6,799 nucleotides of DNA from an uncultured Prevotella sp. (GCA_937906765.1 CALCUV010000094.1:1-6799); one strand, 5' to 3'. Counted from the stretch's first letter, positions 1-6,430 are shown. Numbers and translations: made by a program. Notes: generated by a model not told the origin, from the letters alone.

Positions 1-420
1 GTAGGGCGCTTCTTGGTGACGCACGGTGGTGAGTAACGGACCTGTGGGTGCGCCTGGTTGAAGAAATAGTTCTGTTTGAGACTGCGTGGCGCCCAACTCT
101 TGATTCAAAAGTGCGGTGAGGGTAGGAGGCAGGTTTTGTGGAGTTGTAGATACGCCATTTTGTGCGTCTCCATACCCCAAAGCAATAGGACTTTCATTCT
201 TTCCGCCCACAATGACAAAAGCATCCGAAGCGGTGAAGACAAATCCCGAGGGGAGAGTGGCGGTAAGGGTAATCTCGCCCAATCTGTTGCTTCGGGCAGG
301 GTGTTGTTGAAAAAAGCGGTGAGCAAACTCCCGCGCGCTCACCTCGCTGAGGCGTTCGGCGTGGAGACTGCCTAAGGGAAGCAGCAATAAAAGGGTGATG
401 ACCGTCAAAATCTTTTTCAT
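1..420 (-). CDS. C10 family (streptopain-like) cysteine peptidase, N-terminal part, runs off the window
   Basis: Reading leftward from the ATG at 420-418, the frame is open for 140 codons to the window edge, so only the start of the protein is present. It begins with a clear signal peptide (MKKILTVITLLLLLPLGSLHA, cleavage likely after residue 21). A propeptide of the Spi inhibitor/C10 pro-domain type follows: an Ala-rich helix with AREFAHRFF, a strand with VFTASDAFVIVGGKNESPIALGY, then NLPPTLTALLNQEL. The last visible residues, PLLTTVRHQEAPY, match the conserved 'PLL-T-W-Q-APYN' stretch at the start of the mature C10 protease (the usual Trp position is Arg-His here). The catalytic Cys and His would lie beyond position 1 and cannot be checked. 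C10 enzymes (SpeB, interpain A) are exported papain-fold cysteine proteases common in Prevotella and relatives. The gene is divergent from the S8 protease gene. The family call is fairly secure; activity and substrate are unknown. Confidence 0.82.
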   Translation of the reverse strand, partial: MKKILTVITLLLLLPLGSLHAERLSEVSAREFAHRFFQQHPARSNRLGEITLTATLPSGFVFTASDAFVIVGGKNESPIALGYGDAQNGVSTTPQNLPPTLTALLNQELGATQSQTELFLQPGAPTGPLLTTVRHQEAPY

Positions 421-425
421 ACCCG

Positions 426-433
426 CAAAACTA
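426..433 (-). promoter_or_regulatory. Candidate Bacteroidetes -7 box for the C10 peptidase gene
   Basis: On the minus strand this reads TAGTTTTG, a match to the Bacteroidetes -7 consensus TAnnTTTG. It ends only five bases before the ATG at 420, so transcription from it would give a leaderless or nearly leaderless mRNA. A TTTG lies 12 bases upstream, shorter than the usual spacing of about 20 to the -33 element, so the -33 half is not well supported. Confidence 0.35.
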
Positions 434-516
434 CGCATTTTTTTTCAAAGTGCGTGTTCTAATGCGCAAAAGCCTGTGTAAACATGGGTTAATGAAGGTG
501 AATTTTTAACTTTTTA

Positions 517-533
517 CTACTTCATAGAAGTAG
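517..533. promoter_or_regulatory. Perfect 7-bp inverted repeat upstream of the S8 gene promoter (possible operator)
   Basis: The sequence is CTACTTC-ATA-GAAGTAG, two perfect 7-bp arms around a 3-base centre. It ends 16 bases before the -7 box at 550-557, so it covers the place where a -33 element would sit. That is a natural site for a dimeric regulator, or a short hairpin. No known regulator motif is recognised; the operator role is inferred only from symmetry and position. Confidence 0.4.
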
Positions 534-549
534 ATATTTAAGAAATTCG

Positions 550-557
550 TAACTTTG
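550..557 (+). promoter_or_regulatory. Candidate Bacteroidetes -7 promoter box for the S8 protease gene
   Basis: TAACTTTG matches the Bacteroidetes sigma-factor -7 consensus TAnnTTTG exactly. Transcription would start near 563 and leave a leader of about 117 bases before the ATG at 680. No clear TTTG is found 19-21 bases upstream, where the inverted repeat 517-533 lies, so the promoter may need an activator. Confidence 0.5.
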
Positions 558-562
558 CACCT

Positions 563-679
563 CGAATTTAAAAATCTCTATGAACTGAAAATGAATGCGT
601 AAGCGGGGTTCTGACAGAAAAGAAACGTTGGGATTTTTCCGTATGACGCCATCAGTTCTTTGTTATCCATAAATAGACT
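563..679 (+). promoter_or_regulatory. Long 5' leader of the S8 protease gene
   Basis: These 117 bases lie between the inferred start of transcription and the ATG. They contain a distant 7-bp inverted repeat (GAACTGA at 582-588 with TCAGTTC at 652-658) that could close the leader into one large loop. The bases before the ATG (AAATAGACT) contain no Shine-Dalgarno, as is usual in Bacteroidetes. No known riboswitch class is recognised. Confidence 0.3.
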
Positions 680-2845
680 ATGAAGAAACTTTTACTTTTT
701 GCCGGCGCAGTAGCATTTTCGGCAGTAACAATGGCACAGCAAGTTGTGCAACCCAAATGGGACTTTACGTTGGAGCGTATGATGCGCGGTCAGCAACCAA
801 CGCTTCTTCCTGCAACGCGTGGTGCGGGTAGCGGTGTGACTTCTGTAACGATTGAAGTTACCGATGCAACTGAGGTGATGACTTTCATTCAGAATGCAGG
901 TTTTAAGGCAACTCAGATTACGGACAATGTCGTAACAGCGATTGTGCCTATTAGTTTCGTAGAGCAGTTAGCCGCTCTCGAATCAGTACGTTTGATGAAA
1001 GGTCCTGTAAAGATGCAGTCATCAGTTGACCAAGCGCGTGAAATTACGGGTATAAACGATATTCACACGAACGCACTCAATGATTTTGAAACTCCTTTTA
1101 CGGGTAAGGGAGTCATCGTTGCTGTTATCGACCAAGGTTTCCAGTTCCGCCATGCCGCATTTATGGACGCGAATAAGAACTCACGTGTGATTTCTTTCTG
1201 GAATCGTGAAGATTATCCCCGAGATGGTCAACCTACAACGGATATTCCCGATAGCGGACAGGCAGATAATTCAGGTGGTCACGCTACTCACGTTGCGGGT
1301 ATTGCAGTCGGTTCAAAGATTGAAGGTAATGATTATTATGGTGTGGCTCCTGATGCTGACATCATCATGATTCCTTCAACGCTTACGGATGATGAAGTGC
1401 TTGAAGACGTAGCGCATATCAAGAAAGTGGCTAAGGCGGCAGGCAAACCCTTTGTTATCAACATGAGTTTCGGCACTCAGATGGGTAGTCATGACGGTTT
1501 GAGTCTTTATAATCGCACTCTCAACGAACTTGTTGTGGATAACAGCGGTGTATTTGTGTGTGCAGCGGGTAATGATGGTAATGTCAAGATTCATACATCT
1601 CACACATTTACTGCAGACAATGAAGTGCGCTACGCAATTATTGACCCTGCTACAACAACTCAAGGGTATAGTTATCTCAGCATCTGGGAACAAACGGGTG
1701 ATGGCAATGAGAATATTACCGTAGAACCTTGCTACTTCAAGACAAGTACAAAGAGAGTTACGACATACGTAGCAGATCGTGACCACGCTTCAACATCCCT
1801 TCAGTCGGGCATTGATAGTTATAGCAAGAAGCAGAATTTTACGATAATTTGTATGCATGAAACTCTTAATTCAGAGGTTGGCGCTGACGATATTTGCTTT
1901 GGCGTGAAGATTACAGGTAAGAAGGGGGCTTCGGTTCACATTTGGAATAACACAGGTTTGGGAGAATTTTACGTGCCTGCCTCTGTTAGTCCTGTCGGTG
2001 GCGCTAAGAAGGAGCAGTTCCTTGCTGGTGATTCTGAATATACTATTTCTGACTCTGGCGCATCTGCCGAAAAGTCAATCACAGTTGGTTCTTACAATTC
2101 AGGACGTTACAACTGGCAACCCCTTTCTGGTGGTGAAATGTTAGGTTATTATGACTATAAGCAAGCTGGAATTATTAGTAAATTCAGCGGTCGTGGTCCT
2201 TCGCTCACAGAGAATGTTATTCATCCCACAATTACTGCACCTGGTGCGGTGATTATTTCTGCGCTCAACAGCTATTCTTCAGGTTTTAGTTCAAAGGGTG
2301 ATAATGTTTGTGCTTCAGTGAAGTTGGGTAGCAATCCTAAGCAGTATTACTATGGTGCGAAGTTAGGAACTTCAATGGCAGCGCCTTTTGTTACGGGTGT
2401 GATTGCACTTTGGTATCAGGCTAATCCTAATTTGACGCACGAGCAGATTATGACAATCATTCAGGAGACTGCTATTAATGATGAATATACTGCTAATGGT
2501 GGTAAGAACGATTGGGGTTACGGAAAGATTAATGCTTATGAAGGTTTGAAGCGTGCTCTTAAGTTGGCTTCCACTGATGGTATTAATGATATGCAAAACT
2601 CTGAAGCGCCTGTTTCTTTCCAAAAGGGCAATAACGCTTGGCGCATTCTCTTTAACACCAATGAATCTACGGCAACTATCCGTGTGACCGACCTCAATGG
2701 TCGTCTCGTTACGCAGCAAGTGATGGAGCAACCCAAGTGTGGCGAAGAAACTGTTGTTTCTCTTGAACCCCTTCCCGCAGGCGTATATCTTATCAACGTA
2801 ACGACTACAAAGGCGAACATTACTCGCAAGGTAATGAAGAAGTAA
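680..2845 (+). CDS. Secreted S8 (subtilisin-family) serine protease with type IX secretion C-terminal sorting domain
   Basis: This is a complete 721-residue exported endopeptidase. Residues 1-19 are a signal peptide (MKKLLLFAGAVAFSAVTMA, then QQ). Residues about 50-115 look like an inhibitor-type propeptide. The catalytic domain carries the S8 triad: Asp151 in VAVIDQGF, His201 in GGHATHVAG (Ala replaces the usual Gly of HGTHVAG) and Ser565 in GTSMAAPFVTG. The oxyanion Asn298 lies in VCAAGNDG. About 265 residues separate Asn298 from Ser565, far more than in a minimal subtilisin, which indicates an inserted beta-rich domain (about 310-460), as in several Bacteroidetes subtilases. Residues about 643-721 form a type A T9SS sorting domain, with VTDLNGRLV, LPAGVYLINV and a basic end RKVMKK. 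The protein is therefore probably exported by Sec, then by T9SS to the surface or medium. The ATG at 680 is chosen because it begins the signal peptide. The substrate is unknown. It is divergent from the C10 protease gene. Confidence 0.92.
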   Translation: MKKLLLFAGAVAFSAVTMAQQVVQPKWDFTLERMMRGQQPTLLPATRGAGSGVTSVTIEVTDATEVMTFIQNAGFKATQITDNVVTAIVPISFVEQLAALESVRLMKGPVKMQSSVDQAREITGINDIHTNALNDFETPFTGKGVIVAVIDQGFQFRHAAFMDANKNSRVISFWNREDYPRDGQPTTDIPDSGQADNSGGHATHVAGIAVGSKIEGNDYYGVAPDADIIMIPSTLTDDEVLEDVAHIKKVAKAAGKPFVINMSFGTQMGSHDGLSLYNRTLNELVVDNSGVFVCAAGNDGNVKIHTSHTFTADNEVRYAIIDPATTTQGYSYLSIWEQTGDGNENITVEPCYFKTSTKRVTTYVADRDHASTSLQSGIDSYSKKQNFTIICMHETLNSEVGADDICFGVKITGKKGASVHIWNNTGLGEFYVPASVSPVGGAKKEQFLAGDSEYTISDSGASAEKSITVGSYNSGRYNWQPLSGGEMLGYYDYKQAGIISKFSGRGPSLTENVIHPTITAPGAVIISALNSYSSGFSSKGDNVCASVKLGSNPKQYYYGAKLGTSMAAPFVTGVIALWYQANPNLTHEQIMTIIQETAINDEYTANGGKNDWGYGKINAYEGLKRALKLASTDGINDMQNSEAPVSFQKGNNAWRILFNTNESTATIRVTDLNGRLVTQQVMEQPKCGEETVVSLEPLPAGVYLINVTTTKANITRKVMKK

Positions 2846-2860
2846 AACTGATTTTTAATG

Positions 2861-2967
2861 GTTGCTATAGTGTCTATAGGTCCTATAGACGTTATGGTTC
2901 CTATAGTTTCTATAGTACCTTTAGGCATCTTTATTGTCCCTAAAACAATTTGAGACTCTGTAGCAAC
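2861..2967. repeat. Inverted repeat flanking the first CTATAG array
   Basis: GTTGCTATAG (2861-2870) is complementary to CTGTAGCAAC (2958-2967) over ten positions, with one G-U wobble in plus-strand RNA. The left arm includes the first CTATAG unit, and the loop of 87 bases holds the other six. In a transcript this could form a closing stem with the array hairpins inside. No T-run follows, so it is not a classical intrinsic terminator. The S8 gene has no other obvious terminator before the sulP start at 3004. Confidence 0.5.
2865..2927. repeat. Tandem array of seven CTATAGNNN nonamers after the S8 gene
   Basis: Seven 9-base units start at 2865, 2874, 2883, 2892, 2901, 2910 and 2919. Five have the exact palindromic core CTATAG; unit 4 is TTATGG and unit 7 is CTTTAG, yet both keep the phase. 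The three spacer bases vary (tgt, gtc, acg, ttc, ttt, tac, gca). The array begins 20 bases after the protease stop codon. Adjacent units can pair: CTATAG at 2874-2879 with 2883-2888, extended to a stem of 8 bp with a 3-base loop (2872-2890), and 2901-2906 with 2910-2915 around TTT. The function is not known to me. Confidence 0.85.
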
Positions 2968-3003
2968 TATTAGTTCTTCTCGCAACACAAACTAACTTAT
3001 AAA

Positions 3004-4722
3004 ATGGAACGTTTCAGATTTAATCCGCGCATTGTCCGTGACTTGCGCAATTACAACCGAAGCAAACTTGCTGCCGACACAATGGCAGGGCTTATTGTGG
3101 GTATCGTAGCGCTTCCCTTGGCTATCGCTTTCGCTATTGCCGCAAGTCCTGGTGGCGATGCGAATCACACCATTGGTCCTGTGGCAGGTATTATCACCGC
3201 TATCGTTGCTGGTTTTATAATCTCGGCACTTGGTGGTAGTCGTGTGCAGATTGGTGGTCCCACGGGTGCCTTCATTGTTATTATATATGGTGTAGTTGCA
3301 GAATTCGGTCTCACAGGGTTGATGCTTGCTACCATTATGGCGGGACTTTTCCTCGTTTTATTGGGCGTCTTCCGCTTGGGCACGATTATTAAATTCATTC
3401 CTTACCCCATTGTCGTTGGTTTCACCAGCGGGATTGCGGTAACAATTTTCACCACACAGGTAAAGGACCTCTTTGCGCTTCAGATGGACGCAGTTCCTGC
3501 TGAGTTTGTGGAAAAATGGATTGCTTACGGCAAGAATTTCTTAACCTTGGATCCAGCAACGACTATTGTCGGAATCTTAAGCATTATCATTATTGCCCTT
3601 ACACCTCGCTTCTCAAAGAAAGTTCCAGGATCGCTTGTAGCAATCATTCTTGCAACTGTTGCGGTGTATTTCCTCAACATGTTTGAGATTACCAAGATTG
3701 AAACCATCGGTGACCGTTTTGGAGAAATCAAAGCAGCGCTTCCTGAAATTACAGCGTTGAGTATTTTTGAGGGTGGTGTAACTTGGAGCATGATTAACAC
3801 GCTTATCCCCACGGCAATCACGATTGCGGTTCTCGGTGCGATTGAATCACTTCTTTCTGCTACAGTTGCAGATGGTGTAACAGGACATCACCACGATTCT
3901 AACCAAGAACTCGTAGGGCAGGGTATTGCGAACATTGTTACTCCCTTCTTCGGCGGTATTCCTGCAACGGGAGCGATTGCGCGTACGATGACCAATATTA
4001 ATAATGGTGGTCGCACTTGTATTTCGGGTATTATTCACGCTCTTGTGCTCCTTGTAATCTTCATTCTTCTCATGCCTTTGGCAAGTTATATTCCTATGTC
4101 TTGCTTGGCAGGTGTGTTAGTGGTTGTTTCTTACAATATGAGCGGTTGGCGTACCTTCCGCGAATTGATGAGTAACCCCAAGAGCGACGTGAGTGTGTTG
4201 ATTATTACCTTCTTGCTCACCGTGATTTTCGACCTTACTGTTGCGATTGAAGTTGGTCTTATCATTGCGTGCTTACTCTTTATGAAGCGTATGACAGAGA
4301 GCACTCAGATCAAGGTTCTTACCGAAGAAATTGACGCGAATGACGAAAGCGACATGCTCCTTGAGGAACACCTCCAAATCCCCGAGGGTGTGGAAGTTTA
4401 CGAAATCAATGGTCCTTACTACTTTGGTATTGCCAACAAGTTTGAAGAAATGATGGCGTCAATGGATAACAATCCGCGCGTCCGCATTATCCGTATGCGT
4501 CGCGTACCTTTCATTGACTCAACGGGTATTCACAACCTTCAGAACCTCTGTGACATGTCGCAGCGCGAAGGTACGGACATCGTGCTTTCAGGTGTAACTC
4601 CCGCCGTTCAGCAAACCCTCGAGCGCGCTGGATTCTACCGTCTCATTGGCAAGGATCACATTTGCCCCAATATTAATGCGGCACTTGATCGCGCTCGTGA
4701 ATTGATGGCGCAAACGAAATAA
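3004..4722 (+). CDS. SulP-family inorganic anion transporter with C-terminal STAS domain
   Basis: This is a complete 572-residue inner-membrane protein of the SLC26/SulP family, which moves sulfate, bicarbonate or similar anions, often with H+ or Na+. Family marks: the N-terminal segment DTMAGLIVGIVALPLAIAFAIA (25-46), the GGPTGAF loop (84-90), and the conserved stretch AIESLLSATVADG (279-291), then GGIPATGAIARTMTNI (317-332). Many hydrophobic helices run from about 25 to 427. Residues about 463-568 form the STAS domain, with FIDSTG (503-508); Ser506 corresponds to the phosphorylated serine of SpoIIAA-type STAS domains. Length is normal for bacterial SulP. The ATG at 3004 follows an A-rich stretch (ACTTATAAA) without Shine-Dalgarno, normal for Bacteroidetes. 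The substrate cannot be read from sequence: there is no carbonic anhydrase or sulfate-assimilation gene nearby. Probably transcribed alone, since a terminator follows and the next gene converges. Confidence 0.93.
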   Translation: MERFRFNPRIVRDLRNYNRSKLAADTMAGLIVGIVALPLAIAFAIAASPGGDANHTIGPVAGIITAIVAGFIISALGGSRVQIGGPTGAFIVIIYGVVAEFGLTGLMLATIMAGLFLVLLGVFRLGTIIKFIPYPIVVGFTSGIAVTIFTTQVKDLFALQMDAVPAEFVEKWIAYGKNFLTLDPATTIVGILSIIIIALTPRFSKKVPGSLVAIILATVAVYFLNMFEITKIETIGDRFGEIKAALPEITALSIFEGGVTWSMINTLIPTAITIAVLGAIESLLSATVADGVTGHHHDSNQELVGQGIANIVTPFFGGIPATGAIARTMTNINNGGRTCISGIIHALVLLVIFILLMPLASYIPMSCLAGVLVVVSYNMSGWRTFRELMSNPKSDVSVLIITFLLTVIFDLTVAIEVGLIIACLLFMKRMTESTQIKVLTEEIDANDESDMLLEEHLQIPEGVEVYEINGPYYFGIANKFEEMMASMDNNPRVRIIRMRRVPFIDSTGIHNLQNLCDMSQREGTDIVLSGVTPAVQQTLERAGFYRLIGKDHICPNINAALDRARELMAQTK

Positions 4723-4760
4723 GAAGTTGAAGTAGTGCATCTCTTCAACTGCCTATAAAC

Positions 4761-4805
4761 AAAGAATCAGCGGAAGCGTTTTGGCGCTCCCGCTGATTCT
4801 TTTTT
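4761..4805 (+). terminator. Intrinsic terminator of the sulP gene, between convergent genes
   Basis: A long hairpin: AAAGAATCAGCGG (4761-4773) pairs perfectly with CCGCTGATTCTTT (4790-4802). After one mismatch, AGCG (4775-4778) pairs with CGCT (4785-4788) around a 6-base loop. The T-run at 4800-4805 follows on the plus strand. On the minus strand the hairpin is followed by TTTGTTTA, so it may also stop tyrS transcripts, but less strongly. Confidence 0.88.
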
Positions 4806-4823
4806 ATTATCCCCGCATGGAGA

Positions 4824-4879
4824 CTATAGGAACGATAGTAACTATAGAGACTATAGAACAACTATAGGGACTATAGAAC
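4824..4879. repeat. Second tandem array of CTATAGNNN nonamers, next to the tyrS 3' end
   Basis: Six units start at 4824, 4833, 4842, 4851, 4862 and 4871. The core is CTATAG in five and CGATAG at 4833. The step is 9 bases except one of 11 (4851 to 4862, spacer aacaa). The last core ends 11 bases before the tyrS stop codon at 4888-4890, so in tyrS orientation the array starts 12 bases after the stop. This is the same motif and period as the array at 2865-2927, on the other side of sulP, and again just downstream of a coding region. Neighbouring units can form 6-bp hairpins with 3-base loops (for example 4842-4856 and 4862-4876). Confidence 0.85.
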
Positions 4880-4887
4880 AGCGTTTA

Positions 4888-5100
4888 TTACTTCACAATA
4901 ATCAAGAAATACTTCTTCTTGCCCTGTTGTGCAATGATGTACTTGCCATCAATGAGGTCATTTTCCGTAATCTCCTGATCGAAGGCTGCAAGTTTTTCCT
5001 TGTTCAAACTAACACCGCCACCCTGAGTGAGCTTACGCATTTCGCCCTTTGAGGGGAAGCACTTGGTGGTTTCAGCAAGAAGATCGCTGGCGCTTATATC
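4888..5100 (-). CDS. tyrS: Tyrosyl-tRNA synthetase, C-terminal fragment (about 70 codons), cut by a junction
   Basis: The stop codon TAA is the complement of 4888-4890. Reading upstream, 70 codons match the C-terminal S4-like RNA-binding domain of bacterial Tyr[32 protein letters not shown], then [19 protein letters not shown] and IVK at the end. [15 protein letters not shown] is characteristic of Bacteroidetes TyrS. The enzyme charges tRNA-Tyr in the cytoplasm and is normally about 430 residues. Here the catalytic domain (HIGH and KMSKS motifs) is missing because the sequence switches near 5080-5100 to an unrelated murE on the other strand; the tyrS frame meets a stop at 5116-5118. The break is more likely an assembly join than a real truncation. 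tyrS converges on sulP. Confidence 0.88.
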   Translation of the reverse strand, partial: DISASDLLAETTKCFPSKGEMRKLTQGGGVSLNKEKLAAFDQEITENDLIDGKYIIAQQGKKKYFLIIVK

Positions 5101-5105
5101 AGCAG
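5080..5105. other. Chimeric junction: antisense tyrS to murE
   Basis: Left of here the minus strand encodes conserved TyrS. Right of here the plus strand encodes the ATP-binding domain of a Clostridia-like MurE already in mid-protein. Both genes are cut in conserved sequence, with no insertion sequence, attachment site or direct repeat visible. The exact join cannot be fixed by eye; both reading frames are plausible across about 5087-5100, which suggests a short shared sequence at the join. Confidence 0.8.
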
Positions 5106-6328
5106 CATACTTTGATTATCCTGCAGATAAGCTGACAACTATCGGCCTTACAGGAACTAAAGGCAAGACTACAACGACATATATAATCAGAGATGTACTG
5201 GCTCAGGCAGGCAAAAGGGCAGGCCTTATCGGAACTATCGCTATCGTATATGGCGACGAATTCATTCCTGCCAAGAACACGACTCCTGAATCTTATGAGA
5301 TCCATAAGCATATGGCCAAGATGGTCGAAGCAGGCTGCGAATACGTAGTAATGGAAGTATCATCTCAAGGGTTCAAGCTGGACAGAACTGCAGGGCTGAT
5401 ATTCGACTACGGTGTGTTCACAAATCTTTCACCGGATCATATCGGACCTACAGAGCATGCTGATTTCGATGAATACCTTCTCTGTAAGAGCATGTTGTTC
5501 AGACAGTGCAGAACAGGTATCGTCAATGTAGACGATAAGCATACAGACGACGTCCTCAAGTGTCACACTTGTGATGTGGTGACTTTCTCAGCAGAAAAAG
5601 AAGCCGACATGATGGCATCAGAAATAAGATTCCTCAACGAAGAAGGAAGACTGGGAATGGCGTTCAAGACAAGCGGACTTCTTGAATGCGATGCAGAGAT
5701 CCATATTCCGGGATACTTCTCTGTATATAATGCGCTGACTACTATGACAGTCTGCCAGCAGCTGGGCATTTCCGAGGAAGCTATCCTGGCAGGACTTGCA
5801 AATGTCCAGGTAAAGGGCAGGGTCGAGCCTATCAAGGTGTCAAAGGATTTCAGCCTGATCATCGACTATGCTCATAATGCTGTCAGCACAAGAAGTGTTC
5901 TTGAAACACTTAAGGAATACGATCCGCCTAGGCTCATCGCCCTGTTCGGATGCGGCGGCAACAGATCTAAGGTGAGAAGATATGATATAGGAGAGGTGGC
6001 AGGAGAACTGGCTGACCTTTGCATAATCACAAGCGATAATCCTAGATTCGAAAAGGTTGCTGATATAAACAACGATATCAAAGTGGGTCTTGCCAGAAGC
6101 AACGGTAACTATATCGAGATCGAGGACAGAAGAGATGCTCTCGAATACGCCATCACTCATGCTCAGAAAGGCGATATGATCATCACTCTCGGCAAGGGAC
6201 ATGAAGATTATCTGGAGATCGAAGGTAAGAAGTATCACTTCTCAGAGCATGAAGTCATCGCTGAGATCGTAGAAGATATCAAGGCAGGAAGACTTGAGAT
6301 GGAAGATAAGCGCTTGAGGATGATATAA
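5087..6328 (+). CDS. murE: MurE ligase (UDP-MurNAc-L-Ala-D-Glu:diaminopimelate ligase type), 5'-truncated
   Basis: A cytoplasmic Mur ligase that adds the third amino acid to the peptidoglycan stem peptide using ATP. Numbering residues from the upstream GTG at 5027, it shows the P-loop TGTKGKTTT (42-50), TTPES (85-89), [12 protein letters not shown] (109-120; Gln where E. coli-type enzymes have His), [12 protein letters not shown] (133-144), Lys154 in CKSMLF (position of the carbamylated lysine), GRVEPI (264-269), DYAHNA (280-285), DNPR (337-340) and GKGHEDY (389-395). DNPR is the usual signature for meso-diaminopimelate rather than L-lysine. TKGKTTT, EVSSQ and YAHNA point to Clostridia. About 414 codons remain of a usual 480-500, so the N-terminal UDP-binding domain is largely missing. 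Roughly the first 20 codons of the open frame (5027 to about 5086) are antisense tyrS and not murE. An intrinsic terminator follows. A MurE paralogue is possible. Confidence 0.85.
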   Translation: MALISAAYFDYPADKLTTIGLTGTKGKTTTTYIIRDVLAQAGKRAGLIGTIAIVYGDEFIPAKNTTPESYEIHKHMAKMVEAGCEYVVMEVSSQGFKLDRTAGLIFDYGVFTNLSPDHIGPTEHADFDEYLLCKSMLFRQCRTGIVNVDDKHTDDVLKCHTCDVVTFSAEKEADMMASEIRFLNEEGRLGMAFKTSGLLECDAEIHIPGYFSVYNALTTMTVCQQLGISEEAILAGLANVQVKGRVEPIKVSKDFSLIIDYAHNAVSTRSVLETLKEYDPPRLIALFGCGGNRSKVRRYDIGEVAGELADLCIITSDNPRFEKVADINNDIKVGLARSNGNYIEIEDRRDALEYAITHAQKGDMIITLGKGHEDYLEIEGKKYHFSEHEVIAEIVEDIKAGRLEMEDKRLRMI

Positions 6329-6371
6329 AATACTCAGCATAAATAAATGTGATAAACGTTGGAATTTCAAC

Positions 6372-6411
6372 GAAAACGCACAGTTACGAAAACGGTGCGT
6401 TTTCTTTTTTT
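6372..6411 (+). terminator. Intrinsic terminator downstream of murE
   Basis: GAAAACGCAC (6372-6381) pairs perfectly with GTGCGTTTTC (6395-6404) across a 13-base loop, followed directly by seven Ts (6405-6411). It lies about 43 bases after the murE stop, so murE is probably the last gene of its unit. A weaker hairpin (CGTTG/CAACG, 6357-6372) precedes it. Confidence 0.8.
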
Positions 6412-6430
6412 GCTAAAAAAAGAAAAAAAT
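6405..6430. other. Probable second junction, murE segment to low-GC segment
   Basis: Base composition falls sharply from about 46% GC in murE to about 24% GC over 6421-6799 (hand counts), immediately after the terminator T-run and inside low-complexity T- and A-runs. Homopolymer stretches are frequent sites of wrong assembly joins. An actual gene boundary in one low-GC genome is less likely, since murE has a different composition. Confidence 0.55.

Noticed and set aside
76..375. Open frames on the plus strand (76-375, 116-310) and a minus frame at 105-326
   Set aside because: They overlap the C10 peptidase frame, which has a signal peptide and family motifs; none of these has a recognisable domain.
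579..602. Two mini reading frames (ATG-AAC-TGA, ATG-AAT-GCG-TAA) in the S8 leader as a leader peptide
   Set aside because: They encode two and three residues, with no ribosome binding signal or attenuator structure; chance occurrence is likely.
1376..1786. 136-codon minus-strand frame inside the S8 gene
   Set aside because: It is antisense to conserved subtilase sequence, has no motif and no initiation signal.
2865..2927. CTATAG arrays as a CRISPR array
   Set aside because: Units are 9 bases with 3-base spacers, far too short, and there are no cas genes.
2861..2967. First array as an intrinsic terminator of the S8 gene
   Set aside because: There is hairpin potential but no T-run after any stem and little GC in the stems.
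2536..2988. Minus-strand 150-codon frame with repeated Thr-Ile-x tripeptides
   Set aside because: The tripeptide repeat is only the 9-base CTATAG period read in frame; most of the frame is antisense to the S8 gene's T9SS domain.
5080..6410. murE block as a horizontally acquired island in a Bacteroidales genome
   Set aside because: It carries a truncated essential gene, breaks another essential gene (tyrS) and has no integration machinery or target duplication, so an assembly chimera explains it better.
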